DNA from: Tenebrio molitor | Taxonomy: Eukaryota; Arthropoda; Insecta; Coleoptera; Tenebrionidae | Assembly: GCF_963966145.1 (NCBI RefSeq) | Contig: NC_091056.1 | Span: 4,676,217 to 4,740,216, forward strand | DNA: 64,000 nucleotides | Direction of reading: 5' to 3' | Shown: in pieces, positions 1-10,191 of the stretch | Layout of the letters: each line of letters begins with the position of its first letter | How positions within the stretch are numbered: position 1 is the stretch's first letter | Notes under the pieces: model-generated | The model's input: only the letters and a program-made list of their open reading frames with translations | Told to the model about the DNA's origin: nothing | Databases searched by the model: none | Made by a program: the position numbers and the translations under genes

Positions 1-1
1 G

Positions 2-160
2 ACTATCTCAATTGCCAAAAGAAGTAGAAGTGAAGATTCCAAACGCCAAACCTCTTTGGAAGTGTGCGATATAGTACTATCGGAAATTGAACACCGTTTT
101 AGTTTTAGTGACCATTTAACAGTGGTTCAGTTATTTCATAATGACAGATTTCAAGAGTAA
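2..160 (+). pseudogene. C-terminal fragment of a hAT-like transposase (partial, runs off left edge)
   Basis: An open frame of 52 codons enters at the left edge and stops at 158-160. It is polar and contains the segment SEIEHRFSFSDHLTVVQLF. This resembles the late part of hAT transposases of the ZMYM1/TTF-finger type, where a conserved acidic-R-R-F helix precedes the C-terminal dimerisation region. No start, zinc finger or catalytic part is in view. The family call rests on this short stretch only. The upstream sequence or a profile search could overturn it. Confidence 0.3.
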
Positions 161-294
161 GTACAATAACAATTTTCCAGAAAATATTTTTAATTTAGTT
201 AAAAGGCCGTTTACATGCATTAATGTCCCGAAATTAAAAAGCTTGAGGTCATATACAGACGGTCTTTAAAAAAACGGCCCACGCTATAACTTTG

Positions 295-543
295 CTATCG
301 ATGACCCAAATGAAAACAAAAAAAAAGAGTGTGTCGTAAAGACGCACGATAGAAGTGAAACTTTTGTATTACAGGAAAATCAGAATATTGTAAATTATCA
401 CTGATAGATGCAAGAGGAGGTGGCTGAGCCGAGGTGCTAGTTGCTGGTTCATTGTCCTTATTATTTACACCGTTTTTTTTCACATTCTGAACTGTCACTT
501 CACTCGTACGTTTTCTATCACAATATCGAAATGCGTAACTCAT
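295..543 (-). CDS. Hypothetical short protein or first exon
   Basis: An 82-codon frame on the minus strand starts MSYAFRYCDRKRTSEVTV and is rich in Ser, Thr, Pro and Asn up to about residue 45, like the disordered N-terminus of many transposon or nuclear proteins. A GTAATA donor-like site follows the codons for SDFP, so the true coding part may be a first exon that ends there. I do not recognise the protein. No partner exon can be assigned because the window ends to its downstream side. It may be fortuitous. Confidence 0.18.
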   Translation of the reverse strand: MSYAFRYCDRKRTSEVTVQNVKKNGVNNKDNEPATSTSAQPPPLASISDNLQYSDFPVIQKFHFYRASLRHTLFFCFHLGHR

Positions 544-851
544 TGTTCATTTTTAATTAAAAGAGAGGACATTATCGATAAATGCCGTGAGTGTGACAAA
601 GACAGAAGTATACACAATTTTAAGGGATGTTTGTATCGTATCAAACAGATTAATTTACATAATTAAACTCCAAATTAAGTGAGATGGAAATATTGGCGCA
701 ACCGTTGTGCGAGACAGTGTTTACCCCCACCACTTTTCGTCACACAAAAAGGTTGCTGATCAGAATTTCAAACCCCTCCCATAAAAAGTGCCACTTCAAA
801 AAATTATACAGGAAACGAAATGACTCTAAAAACACTACAAATCTGAGTGAG

Positions 852-1306
852 CCAAGGAGGTTAAAGTAAGAGGAGAGAAAGCGCCCTATGCTGGTAATGC
901 ATTGAAAGTGATGCCAATCGTTCCTTTTCCAGCAACCTTTTATGACCGCGAACGTCCTTGAACGGCCCATCGGGTATCGCATCGCTTTGGCGCCAGTGGC
1001 GTTCCTTTAACCCCCGCAACAAGGTGTTAAGCGTTTTTATGTTACAACAAATTCTCCAGTGCGCCCCGTCATGTACTTATAGTTTTTTCTGAATTATAAA
1101 TTTACTTCTTCTATTTTTGTTAATTTTTTTCATGTACTTTATGTTACAAATTACGATAAATGCATCTGTGCCCCGTCTTTTATACGCCACTGGTACCATC
1201 CCTACCAACCACCCTTGTTTAGCAACCTTTTATGGCTCTGCACGATTTGGCGGGTGGCATCACTTTTTCAAACTGGCTTTCCCTCCTCTTACTTTAACCT
1301 CCTTGG
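852..1306. repeat. Imperfect inverted repeat, probable fold-back element
   Basis: Two arms of about 31 bp (852-882 and 1276-1306) are reverse complements with one or two mismatches; both contain CCTCCTCTTACTTTAACC or its complement. A second weaker match (GTGATGCCA against TGGCATCAC) lies inside. The motif AGCAACCTTTTATG occurs at about 931 and again at about 1221. The two short frames in this stretch are by-products of the repeat. No target duplication is clear, so the element borders are approximate. Bases 1307-1780 are AT-rich and hold nothing I can name. Confidence 0.4.
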
Positions 1307-1787
1307 AGTGAGCATATAATTTTTATACCATCTACCCATTTATGGGCAATGTGCAACTTTTATTTTTCAAATGGTAACCTATAATTTTTTTATTGATTTT
1401 GTTAGATTTTTTTTTCTGATTGTAATGGCATTAAAAAAACTATACCCTTTGAGAACAAAATTGCCGAGAAAAAAAAAAGGAAAATATGTTGCATCAAAAT
1501 TAGATTTACTTATTATCATATTAATGAAAAAATCAAGTTAATCGACCTCCATTATTCAATGATTTTTATGAATTATAATTAAATAAATAAAATTTGCAAC
1601 ATGAAACGTGCGTAAAATTGACATTTAAGTGAAGTCCAGCACACTACCAATAAATGTTCGTTTATGAAATAAGGATAAATCTACTTTTGATGCTACATAT
1701 TTTCCTTTTTTTCTCGCATGTGGTGTCATCTGTCAAACTCACGGTTGTTTGGTTTCTGTTTGTGTTCTAATTATTATTGCTACAGAA

Positions 1788-2251
1788 ATGTCGGTAAGTT
1801 TACTACGTGATAATAATTATTGTGATGCAATAATTACATAATATTAATTACGTATTTTAGGATCACATAGAATCAGGACATATGTGCGGCTACTGTGGAT
1901 GCACTCTTTGACTCGGGAGAGACCCTGGTGGAAAATAATGCCGTCTATTTTCTGCACCCATGCTTAATGGCGTTTGTTGAACTGCATGTTGAGGGAACAA
2001 AACTATTCGGCCTAGGCGATTTTTCATCTAAGGAAGTCCGAATGTCACCATCTGTCAGTAAGGTTAGCTCCACTCAGCTGAAGCTCCAGATAGGTGGACG
2101 GATTTTTTATGTTCATGGTTCTTTATTGCATTATGGGTTTGGCAAATCCGGAGGTGGATACATTGTTTTCAAACTGTACAAAACCATCCTCTTCGTGGCA
2201 ATAAGCCTCCAGAGGAAGAAAACAATTTTTAATGGGGGCCCAGGCACGTGA
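1788..2251 (+). CDS. Hypothetical protein, possibly two exons
   Basis: An ATG TCG at 1788-1793 is followed at once by a strong GTAAGT donor. An acceptor CAG at 1874-1876 would join it in frame to an open stretch (MSDICAATVDALFDSGETLV...) that runs to a stop at 2249-2251, about 126 residues in all. An earlier acceptor at 1860 would hit a stop. I recognise no domain. The 3' end overlaps the start of the Tc1 remnant at 2232 in another frame, so it may be only the leader region of that element. Splice signals are visible; the exon chain is inferred. Confidence 0.25.
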
Positions 2252-2863
2252 AATATATGACTATGTTCAGAAGCATCCATTCAGCTGTGCTAAGGAAATC
2301 CAAGAGGTTTTTAACCATCGATGCACTGAACAAACTATGTATAAGGAATTACTTAAGTGAGTAACGAATATTTTGCAGAAAACCTGCAAAAAAAATTGCC
2401 CTTGCCGATTAAATTTGCCGAAAATCATGTAAACATGAATTGGAACAATGTACTTTTCGTAGATGAGAAGGTATTTTCCTCATCAATTCATCATACCATT
2501 CCCGGAAACCTTTATGAAGAATAAATGGGACAAGATATGACCCCAATAATGTTCTGCACCAGACCCGAAGTGGATGGATTACGTGCGGATATTGGGGATA
2601 CATGACAGCTGCAGAACCAGGCGAACTGGTGGACGTGAGTCTGTGAATGAATGCCGTTAATATGTTTAAGTGTTGGATCACCTTCACACTTGTTTGCAAT
2701 GGTGTATGGTGAAGACTTCCCTGACGAGATTTCGAAGGTCCAGGATAATAGTTCTGTCCATACCAGTAGACTTGTCAGAGAATGGTTCGAAGAAAATCCC
2801 ATATACAGGTTAATTCCGTGGTCATCCAAATCACCAGATTTGAATCCGATCGAGAATATGTAG
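2232..2863 (+). pseudogene. Dead Tc1-like transposase
   Basis: Fragments of a cut-and-paste transposase of the Tc1/mariner (IS630) superfamily lie in order. First is an N-terminal helix-turn-helix piece from ATG 2232 (REIYDYVQKHPFSCAKEIQ). Next is the first catalytic Asp in NVLFVDEKVFSS near 2440-2480. Then come the second Asp in KVQDNSSVHTSRLVREWF and the Glu in SPDLNPIENM, 35 residues apart. Several frame changes and stops separate the parts. The Trp that normally follows ENM is a TAG at 2861-2863. Similarity fades by about 2960. No terminal repeats were found, so element borders are unknown. Confidence 0.8.
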
Positions 2864-3508
2864 GGAATCTCAACAGGATAATGGGAAGATATTGAAGAAG
2901 GGATAAACATACGGACGATCTCATTTAAGAAATATCTGGGAAAGACAACGGGGAAGAAATACATGTCAAAAATGCAAACTTTCTTATTAATCCAGATATG
3001 CCTACTGTACGGCTAAACGAACAGTGTACAGATCCCTAGTGTAAAATTTATTTTCGTTTATTTTAGGATGTAGATGGCGTAAGCTTAGTCATTTGAGGAA
3101 AGGTTCTTTCTATGATTTGCGATTTGTTGAATTTGGTTATGAGTGATTTTGTTGGTACATATAAAGAATGTTTTATCTCCGTTGTTGAGTTGCAATGACC
3201 ACACCAGTGGATCTGCATTTAGTTGGGTAAGTAAGGTTTTGGTTGTTTTAATTGAAGACACGCTGTAAATCATTAAACGAGTTAAGTACATATTGAGGTT
3301 ACGTTTTCTGCACACGTCAAACAAAAACTTGCAACGGTTATTTTTGCCACGTACCTTAAACTTGCTTGTACCGTATGTTTCAAAAAATTTCTGCTCAAGT
3401 AGGCCATGAAAAACAAAAGCTTTTAAAACGTATGGCTTAGCTTCTCAAATAATAATTGAACTGTCAGAAACGTCATTAATTGCCGTAATAATTTTGTTCT
3501 GTTTATCT

Positions 3509-3760
3509 ATGAAAATGATTTTCACACCTGAACAAAAGATATTCATGATTGAATCTTATTTTCTCAATGGGCACACAGTTCACACATTTCGAGAAAGTGG
3601 CAGTGTTCAGCTGAAGTGCTCGACCTAAAGTTCGGACTGAGGAAAATATTGAGACTGTCCAAGGTCAAATGGAAGACGAACCCCAATTATCTCTCAGGCA
3701 ACTACCGCAGCAGAGTGAGTTATCAGTGTCAACTTGTCAAAGAATTGAAGGGCTTATTGT
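3509..3760 (+). pseudogene. Mariner-type transposase N-terminal fragment (copy 1)
   Basis: From the ATG at 3509 the frame reads MKMIFTPEQKIFMIESYF, the helix-turn-helix start of a Tc1/mariner transposase subtype common in beetles and other insects. After one or two frame shifts it continues RTEENIETVQGQMEDEPQ and LSLRQLPQQSELSVS, the second paired-domain helix set. Nothing of the catalytic core remains. The stretch 3570-3720 is closely repeated at 11383-11530, so the two are copies of one family. Bases 2970-3500 hold no feature I can support. Confidence 0.6.
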
Positions 3761-5375
3761 TAGAATATGATAAGCCACACTTTTTGGTGGATTGAGTTAT
3801 TTGCCATTTCATAGCGAGCAATAGTATAACAAGCCGCATGAGAAATAGTGTTGCTATACTCCCATGGGTGGCGACACTATACGTCAATCATCGTCTTGCA
3901 TTAGTGCAAATTCAGTCAAATAGTTTGTCAGAACGTGATACTGATAAGCCACACAAAAATGGCGACTGGTCAGCGGGGATGTCATTCTAAAATTGATAAT
4001 TTTGGACAACATAGTAATTCTGATGATAGTGACATGGATAAGGATTATGTTGCCAGTAACGATGCAATACAGCCAAATAACCCTGAGGTAAATTAATTAT
4101 TATTCTTTATAATGCGACATATCATATTCTTGCAGTCAATGGATGTCACACGAATAATGCGGCTTATCATATTATTGCTTTATCATTTTAAGACGAAATT
4201 TCTCCTAATTCAGGAATGGAGTGTGAAAGAAAGGATCAAGAAGAGATTGTATTACAAAGAACGAGTGAAAGAACGCCAGAAAAAACGCCAAAAAGTAGAT
4301 GGAGGCAGAGAAAACCAGAAATGTACAGCAGAATCAAACGCAAAACTCGAATGAATTTGGGCCTAGAATATAAGAGTGATTCAAGCCGGAAAACAGTAAA
4401 AGCCCGTGAGCAAGGACCATCATGTCTATGTAAAAATCACTGCAGGGATAAACTGCAGGGTTTCGAAATTGAAGTATTTACACAATTTTAGGATTTAGGG
4501 TCATTTGATCTGCAAAATAGTTACTTGTTTGGTTACATGGAGGTGGTAAAAAAAATGCTACCCAAAAAAAACAGAAACGACACGAAATTTCTAGAAAAGG
4601 AACTGTTGTTTACGCCCTTACTGTTCACGGTGAAGCAGTCAAAATCTGCAAACAAGAATTTTTGAATATCCACGACCTCCAAGATTCGCGTGGAAGGGTG
4701 GATCGTATTGTCTCAAAGAAAATTAGAGGCTCGTCTATTCCCAACAAAAACAAGAGGGGTAAACATTCAAGTAGGCCAAACAAATTGAGTGTTGAATCAT
4801 TGCAATCAGTTCGAGATCACCTGAATCATATTCCCAAATATCAAAGTCATTACTCATTACAGCAGGAATGACAATCAAAACAGAGTTTACTTTGACTGCA
4901 TCATGACTATTTCACGCTTATACACAGAGCTGTACACTACTTGGTGTGCGGAAAGAGGGATTACGCCAGTTTTGGAATATCGTAAGATATTTTGCACAGA
5001 ATACAATATCGGTTTTAAATCCCCAATTCCGACACCTGCAAAACATGTGATCAACTAAACATAAGAATAGATTCCGTTACCCAAGAGAAACAAAATGACG
5101 TAGTAAGTGAATTAACTACACAACTCAAATTACATAAGACCAGAGCAGATGCCATGAGAAACTTAGGCCGGTATTTATAGTCGGCAACTCAAGTCCAACT
5201 TGGGTAAGTTGTACTCAAGTCCTGAGTTTTGCTCAAGTCTAGATCCGTATTATAGTCATTATTTCGGCTAAACTCGTAAAAGTTAGACTTGAGTCCTACT
5301 CCAGTTTCGTTCGAGTCGAATTGCCATGGTTATACCATACCCTTTCTGACAGCTTGTTTTGAATTCTTTTGCAAA

Positions 5376-5594
5376 ATGAAAATCCCGTACAGTATAAAGG
5401 AGAAAATTCTGTTGGCTTCTCTCATACACGATATGGAAGAGGCAATAAAAAATAAAAAGACAGATACAATTTCGGTAGAACGAAAAAATAGTGTTTAGGA
5501 AAGGATTAACACCCAGTACAATAGCTAACCAGAGAGTACTACAGTACGCACGGCCCAGCAATTGAAAAAACTGTGAACAAATATACAATACCTA
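5376..5594 (+). pseudogene. Myb/SANT-like DNA-binding protein of the Harbinger element
   Basis: From ATG 5376 the frame reads MKIPYSIKEKILLASLIHD, then IKNKKTDTISVERKNSV and RTAQQLKKL. This is the trihelix (zeste-like) Myb/SANT fold that Harbinger elements encode as their second protein, which helps bring the transposase to DNA. In-frame stops lie at 5496 (TAG), 5526 (TAA) and 5574 (TGA); the first and last replace conserved tryptophans of the helices, so both look like single G-to-A changes. The MITE at 5595 cuts off the rest. Confidence 0.6.
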
Positions 5595-5763
5595 CAGGGT
5601 ATTTCACGAGTGATAATGAGCCGAATGGAATAAAAATGAGACCCTCACTACATTTCCGAAAAAAGCTGGCTACTGAAATTAAAATGTCCGGCTTTTTTTG
5701 AAAATATATTGTGGGGTGCATTTTTTATTCCGTTAGGCTCATTATCACTCGTGAAATGGCCTG
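5595..5763. mobile_element. Short palindromic MITE with TA target duplication
   Basis: Ends CAGG-n2-ATTTCACGAG (5595) and its complement (ending 5763) are flanked by TA at 5593-5594 and 5764-5765. The arms match for about 40 bp (ATTTCACGAGTGATAATGAG). TA duplication suggests mobilisation by a Tc1/mariner transposase. It sits inside the Harbinger element, so it arrived later. Confidence 0.75.
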
Positions 5764-5767
5764 TATA

Positions 5768-5933
5768 CAAAATACGTTGTTGACACATATACGACAACAA
5801 CGTATTTTGCCCAAGAGAAACAAAATGACGTAGTAAGTGAATTAACTACACAACTCAAATTACATAAGACCAGAGCAGATGCCATGAGAAACAAAATACG
5901 TTGTTGACACATATACGTCAACAACGTATTTTG
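5768..5933. repeat. Two 42-bp palindromes flanking an 83-bp copy of neighbouring gene sequence
   Basis: Nearly identical palindromes (5768-5809 and 5892-5933; 17-bp stem CAAAATACGTTGTTGAC, 8-base loop; one base differs) bracket 5810-5892. That 83-bp stretch is identical to 5080-5162, the coding sequence immediately left of the Harbinger insertion, ending just before its TTA duplication. The copy is therefore inside the transposon but derived from its own insertion site. See the finding on this structure. Confidence 0.9.
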
Positions 5934-6392
5934 TATTTGGAACTTCTTCTTCGTAAATAAAGTCATAACATAATTCCATCCCGCGATAAATAAGTATTTA
6001 ATGCTTACATCTAAAATTCAAATCTGAATATTACTGCCTACCCATATAATTGAAACGAAACGAAAAACAGGAAAACAGCAACTGTCAGACAGTACAGAGA
6101 CAATTTTGGACCTCTAAATTCATGTAAGGAAGTGTGCCTAACCCCTAACTTGGGCTTGAGTCAAACTTGAGTGCTCATCAATGCTCAAGTATTGTTTATA
6201 AGACGCAAATCGGAACTGAAGTCTGTCTCAAGATTGAGTCTAACTTAAGTTTGGACTATAAATACCGGCCTTAATGGTTTCAGAAACAGAACAGTCAAAG
6301 AATATTCCAAAACGATGCGTCATATCGTTTGATCTACAACAGGTCATGCCCATGCCAAAGTTAACTACGGGCCCTGATTTCTTTAATACATA

Positions 6393-7163
6393 ATCTTGAA
6401 ATTATATTTGTGCTTATTTTTTTTATAATAGTTAAATTGGGATATTTTCAAAGATCGGGAGTGCTATGGTCACCATGGCAACCGAATTGTTTTGTTTAAA
6501 TAAATTATTGAAAAGTTTGCGCTACTTCCATGTTGTGTTTTTGTCGGTTGTTTTACGTGTTAAAATTTTTAATTTGACAATACGAGATACTAATTCAAAA
6601 TACTGTTCAAATTTTGACAATTTTCTATAACAAAATTTTTTTCTAAAAAATAACTTTTAACATTTTTCATTAAAATCTTATTTCCTGTGTTTAATGTTTT
6701 GTTTGTCGGATATTCTTTGGCAAAGAATAACTTAAATAACACCTACCAATACAACATGATACCAAAAAAAATTCTAAGACAATGAATTACTTAAAATTCA
6801 AAGTGAGTAGAACTCTTCAAACGATCATTGTGACAGGTATTGGTAAAAAATATACAAGAGATGCTAAAAGTAAAAATTTATTAAGAGTGTATTATAAAAA
6901 TTAAATATTTTCCCCGGTTTCATCCTCTTCTATGTCATTTTCATCTAAAATTGTTGATGGTGGGCAATTACAATGGCCTGTTTTTGAACACGTTGTTTTT
7001 CAGGAATGTAAAAACAAAATAATCAAGGCAAGTTGTTGGTACAGTTGGGGGTCAAAAAAAAGGACATCAAAATTGTAACATTTTCAAAAATTCAATATAA
7101 CCCATTCTTTATTGTCAATGTGACAGTTTATGACAACTGGAACATTTGAAGAATTGATCAGAC
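6393..7163. other. AT-rich stretch with a minus-strand coding scrap
   Basis: No complete gene is visible. On the minus strand, about 7005-6905, a frame ending at a stop reads TGHCNCPPSTILDENDIEE and stays acidic to the end, like the C-terminus of a transposon protein, but I cannot assign it. The rest is low-complexity AT sequence. Confidence 0.3.
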
Positions 7164-7167
7164 GTAC

Positions 7168-8589
7168 TGTTACGTTATTATTTTCTCCTGAACTACTACA
7201 CCAACAAGAGAAAACTTAAATCTCCCAACTTCACCCGGGGGAAATTTAAATAACGCTTTCTGAGACTGATCGGTTCCGGGTCTGGCACATAAACACACTT
7301 ACGTCTCGAGAGCGAGGCTGTTGAAGTAGAAATGATGCTACACAAACACGGTGTTATACCAGGTGTTGGACAGAAACACAGAAGTAATAATGAGAGTGTT
7401 TAATATTCCCTTCCTAACCTTACAGGCGACAAGTAACTATTTAACTCCAACTTAGATGCCGCTACGGGCGAAACACAGTCGACTATGTAAGGTGATGCTA
7501 GGATACAAACCAAGTGTTATTCCAAAATTAACAAATTAAAGTTTTGAGGCCTTGAGACCCAATTGAACTAACCATAGTTAACAATATATAGGCGAAGTTA
7601 TGAGTGAAATGATGGTTCTCAAAGTAACACGCTGAAGGCGCTTAAAAACTAGATAAATTCACAAACAGTGCCGGTACTACCAGGCTAAATCTCAAAAGTT
7701 ACAAATGAAATGACCAATCAATGAAAATTAAACCAAACTTCCCTTACACCGGGTCTGGGGCTTGAAATCCAAGAAGAGTCCTTGGGAGAGCGAGCCGGAG
7801 GAAGGTCCTCCGAGTCCTTCTTCCGCCGCTGGTCTATCACGCCGTCCGTATCCTCGGAAAGTCCTCGGGGTCCTTCCTCCCCACGACACTCCCTAGGGAT
7901 AGGCGTGAATTAGTCAGGTTTAGGCCCCGGTGCAAAAAAATGGAAAACGATAAAGTAAAGTGATAAATAATAAAAAAACTTCCGAGAGCCAGCGAGCGCG
8001 TCGTTTCTGGCGAGGTCACTCCAGGTCCGATAACGTGAATCAACGTAAAAGAAATGAGCCAAGATGGCGGACCGCAAAAGAAAGACGCTGAAGGACCTTG
8101 CCAGATATGAGTTGCTCCTGGACTCGGGTTCCTCGGCCAGGGACAGTCCGGTGTGAGGTCCTGCTCTCCGGTGGGGTCCTGGGGGATGACGTCGGCCCAA
8201 CAGGGTGGTGAAATTAATCCGCTGAAGCGTAGGGTCGATGACCCTCGTGAAGGAAGCCTTTATCCGCCGCGACGTTTCGGTTGGAATTCTTCTAAGACGA
8301 TTTCCCAGCCGAATCGGTCTTCCTCCACGGGTTCGCCAGCACCTGTTGCACACTAAAACACCCCCTAATCTCCCCCTTTGAACACAACACTCACACACGG
8401 ATCGGTCGTAACCTCTGCTTAAACTAGTCGAGAACCCCTGACATGGCGTCTGCTCCACCTTTATATATTTTCCCCTCCTCTCGCCGAATTGACGCGGCCG
8501 GTACCGGGAGTCGTGGTCCGAGAGCCCGTTCTGGAATGTTCTAGAACGTTCTCGCCTTTACGATTTACCGCGAAATTTAAATCGTAACA
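7168..8589 (-). mobile_element. Solo LTR, Ty3/gypsy-like, with GTAC target duplication
   Basis: The unit begins TGTTACGTTATT (7168) and ends ATCGTAACA (8589), the TG...CA ends of an LTR, and is flanked on both sides by GTAC (7164-7167, 8590-8593). A 4-bp duplication fits gypsy-type integrases. No internal region is present, so it arose by LTR-LTR recombination. The promoter elements listed separately place transcription on the minus strand, with U3 at the right. The 182-codon minus frame inside (7910-8458) follows the GC-rich composition and is not taken as a gene. A related LTR starts at 10192. Confidence 0.85.
8459..8551 (-). promoter_or_regulatory. LTR promoter with a five-unit heat-shock element
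   Basis: At 8529-8551 five alternating TTC and GAA triplets are spaced by exactly two bases, a perfect binding array for heat-shock factor. Reading on the minus strand, a TATA box (TATATAAAG, 8467-8459) follows, then an arthropod initiator-like TCAGG at 8441-8437, 28 bp downstream of the TATA start. The heat-shock element would lie about 90-112 bp upstream of that start, a spacing close to that in hsp70 promoters. The sites are read directly; heat response is inferred. Confidence 0.7.
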
Positions 8590-8596
8590 GTACCTA

Positions 8597-8969
8597 CTAC
8601 CTTGTCAAAAGTAAATTACTCCCTATATTTCGAACTTTTACAGAAATAACGTTTTTCATGTTGTGTAACTAGAATTTTCAAAAGTAATTTTGAATGCCTA
8701 AGGTTGGTTACAATGAATTGAGGGATTAAGTTCAATTAAATATGCCGACAGAAACCAAAATTGATTGTGAAACAAAAATCATCTATCACTTAGCGAGGCA
8801 TTAGTCATTAATTTGCAACTGTGACAAGGAATTAGCCACAGCCTTACATTTTTGAGATATCTTTTGTCCGCCACCAGAAACCACATAGCCCCCAACCTAA
8901 CCAAATTTATGGCAACCTAGTATCGAATATCCCTAAATCCTAGAGAGTAATTTATTTTTGATACGATTG
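8597..8969. mobile_element. TA-flanked MITE (copy A of a two-copy family here)
   Basis: This 373-bp unit aligns along its whole length with 56729-57096. Both have subterminal inverted repeats around GTCAAAAATAAATTACTCCC and are bounded by TA (8595-8596, 8970-8971). Copy A has more mutated ends. It begins three bases after the target duplication of the solo LTR. No coding capacity. Tc1/mariner-type mobilisation is inferred from the TA sites. Confidence 0.75.
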
Positions 8970-10106
8970 TAGCACAGTTATTAACTAAACTGTCACAATC
9001 AGTCTAAATAAGTTTAAATGTAGGAAGGGCGGTTTCACACTTATGACTGTTATGTCAAAAATTATGTCTGGTTTTTTTTACTCTCCACTGTAAGTGCCTT
9101 GAAAGTCCGGAAACTTTTGTTGAAATTCCTCGAAAACTAGAGGTGTTGAATAGGACGATTCGCCGTTTCTGAAGTAACATTGCACAATGAAAATTTTTTG
9201 CTCTGAAGTGAACATATTGCATAGTCAATAATTAATAATGATAGTTCTCCATTGTAATGACATCTGATGACATTTGAATTACATTTTTACGTGTTGCCAA
9301 CTGAAGCGTATTCCTTACGGACCTCTGGATTTTTTTTATTTTCGATCGCATGGTATTACTAAACACTTTTTTGTGAAAAACCATTAAAAATAATTATATA
9401 TTTTCTTCAAAAAATGCTAACTATGCGATTCTAGAAGACAAACTGAACGTGTTTCTATCTGAGCCGGTCAACACCGGGCTACCGAACATCTGCCTATTGT
9501 TCTTCTTTTTCCACATTCAATTAATTCCAAACAAGTTTCAATATAACAATATACTCTTCCCAAAGTCATTCTATATTGTTCTCTAGTATTTTTCTTGCGA
9601 AAATAACGATTTCTAACTGGAAAATTTGATTTCTTATAAATAAACAATAATTTAATGAAACATACAATGAGTGGCAATTTTTAACCCATAAAGGTTTTAA
9701 TATGTTTTATTTATAACACATTAAAATGTCGGAAAAGAAGAAAATATTCACTTTATCCACAAAAACTAATAATATGTACTAAAACAATATTTTATGCAAA
9801 ATATGTATTTTTTTTTAATTTGTAATCTCATTATTTCAGTGTAGAATGGATATATTCAAAATATAGGCTTGATATTCCTAATAACAAAAAAGATGTTTTT
9901 TACATAATATCCGAACCTTAATAATAAGTAATTTTAACGACAAAGCTGAGGTAATTATAAGTTCTCTTTTTTATTGCTTAGAATGACGGTCGCTTCTAAT
10001 AGGGATTATATTTTGCCCCGCCCGCAATTGGTATAGAACTTTTCGGGTCAGGAATTATAGAATTTAGATGCCCCCTGGAATCTTCGACCGCCGCACGCTG
10101 GTGGTA
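8970..10106. other. No recognisable feature
   Basis: AT-rich sequence with only short chance frames. I see no terminal repeats, coding similarity or RNA gene in it. Confidence 0.5.
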
Positions 10107-10187
10107 TAGTATTTTTACCCCTAACAGAAATATTGGCTAAAATCATAAATCACACCAACAAAGAAGCAGTTTACAATTCGCTTACAA
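10107..10187. mobile_element. Left part of a MITE related to the one at 31909, cut by an LTR
   Basis: The sequence from TAGTATTTTTACCC onward matches 31909-32151 read from its right end, through the shared CACACCAACAAAGAA block. Similarity ends where the LTR at 10192 begins, so the LTR landed within this MITE copy. Confidence 0.65.
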
Positions 10188-10191
10188 GTAC

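Larger units (their letters stand above)
5166..6270. mobile_element. PIF/Harbinger-type element, nonautonomous, with TTA target duplication
   Basis: The ends are perfect 17-bp inverted repeats (GGCCGGTATTTATAGTC at 5166 and its complement ending at 6270), flanked by TTA at 5163-5165 and 6271-6273. A 3-bp TWA duplication and GGC-starting ends are typical of PIF/Harbinger. Several copies of an ACTCAAGT-like motif lie just inside both ends and may be transposase-binding sites. The interior holds a Myb/SANT-like ORF remnant, a 169-bp TA-flanked MITE, two palindromes and an 83-bp copy of the sequence next to the insertion. No DDE transposase is present, so it needs help in trans. Confidence 0.85.
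3959..6392 (+). pseudogene. Broken member of an insect multicopy Cys-rich gene family (copy 1), split by a Harbinger element
   Basis: An acidic first exon (ATG 3959, MATGQRGCHSKIDNF...) ends at a GTAAAT donor (4088); an acceptor lies at 4212-4213. Downstream, in changing frames, come RKTRMNLGLEYKS, the cysteine motif CLCKNHC, a LG-FDLQNSYLF box whose leading Trp is now TAG (4489-4491), a VKICKQEFL box, VRDHLNHIPKYQSHY, TCKTCDQLNIRID, and after the inserted element VISFDLQQVMPMPKLTTGP. I know this order of motifs from many uncharacterised, high-copy insect and cnidarian proteins that behave like transposon genes; I cannot name the superfamily with certainty. Taking out the insert at 5166-6270 with one TTA restores the frame (AMRNL-MVSE). 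Confidence 0.65.

Noticed and set aside
7910..8458. 182-codon minus-strand frame in the solo LTR
   Set aside because: It lies fully within the LTR, follows its GC-rich composition and has no domain; a by-product of the repeat.
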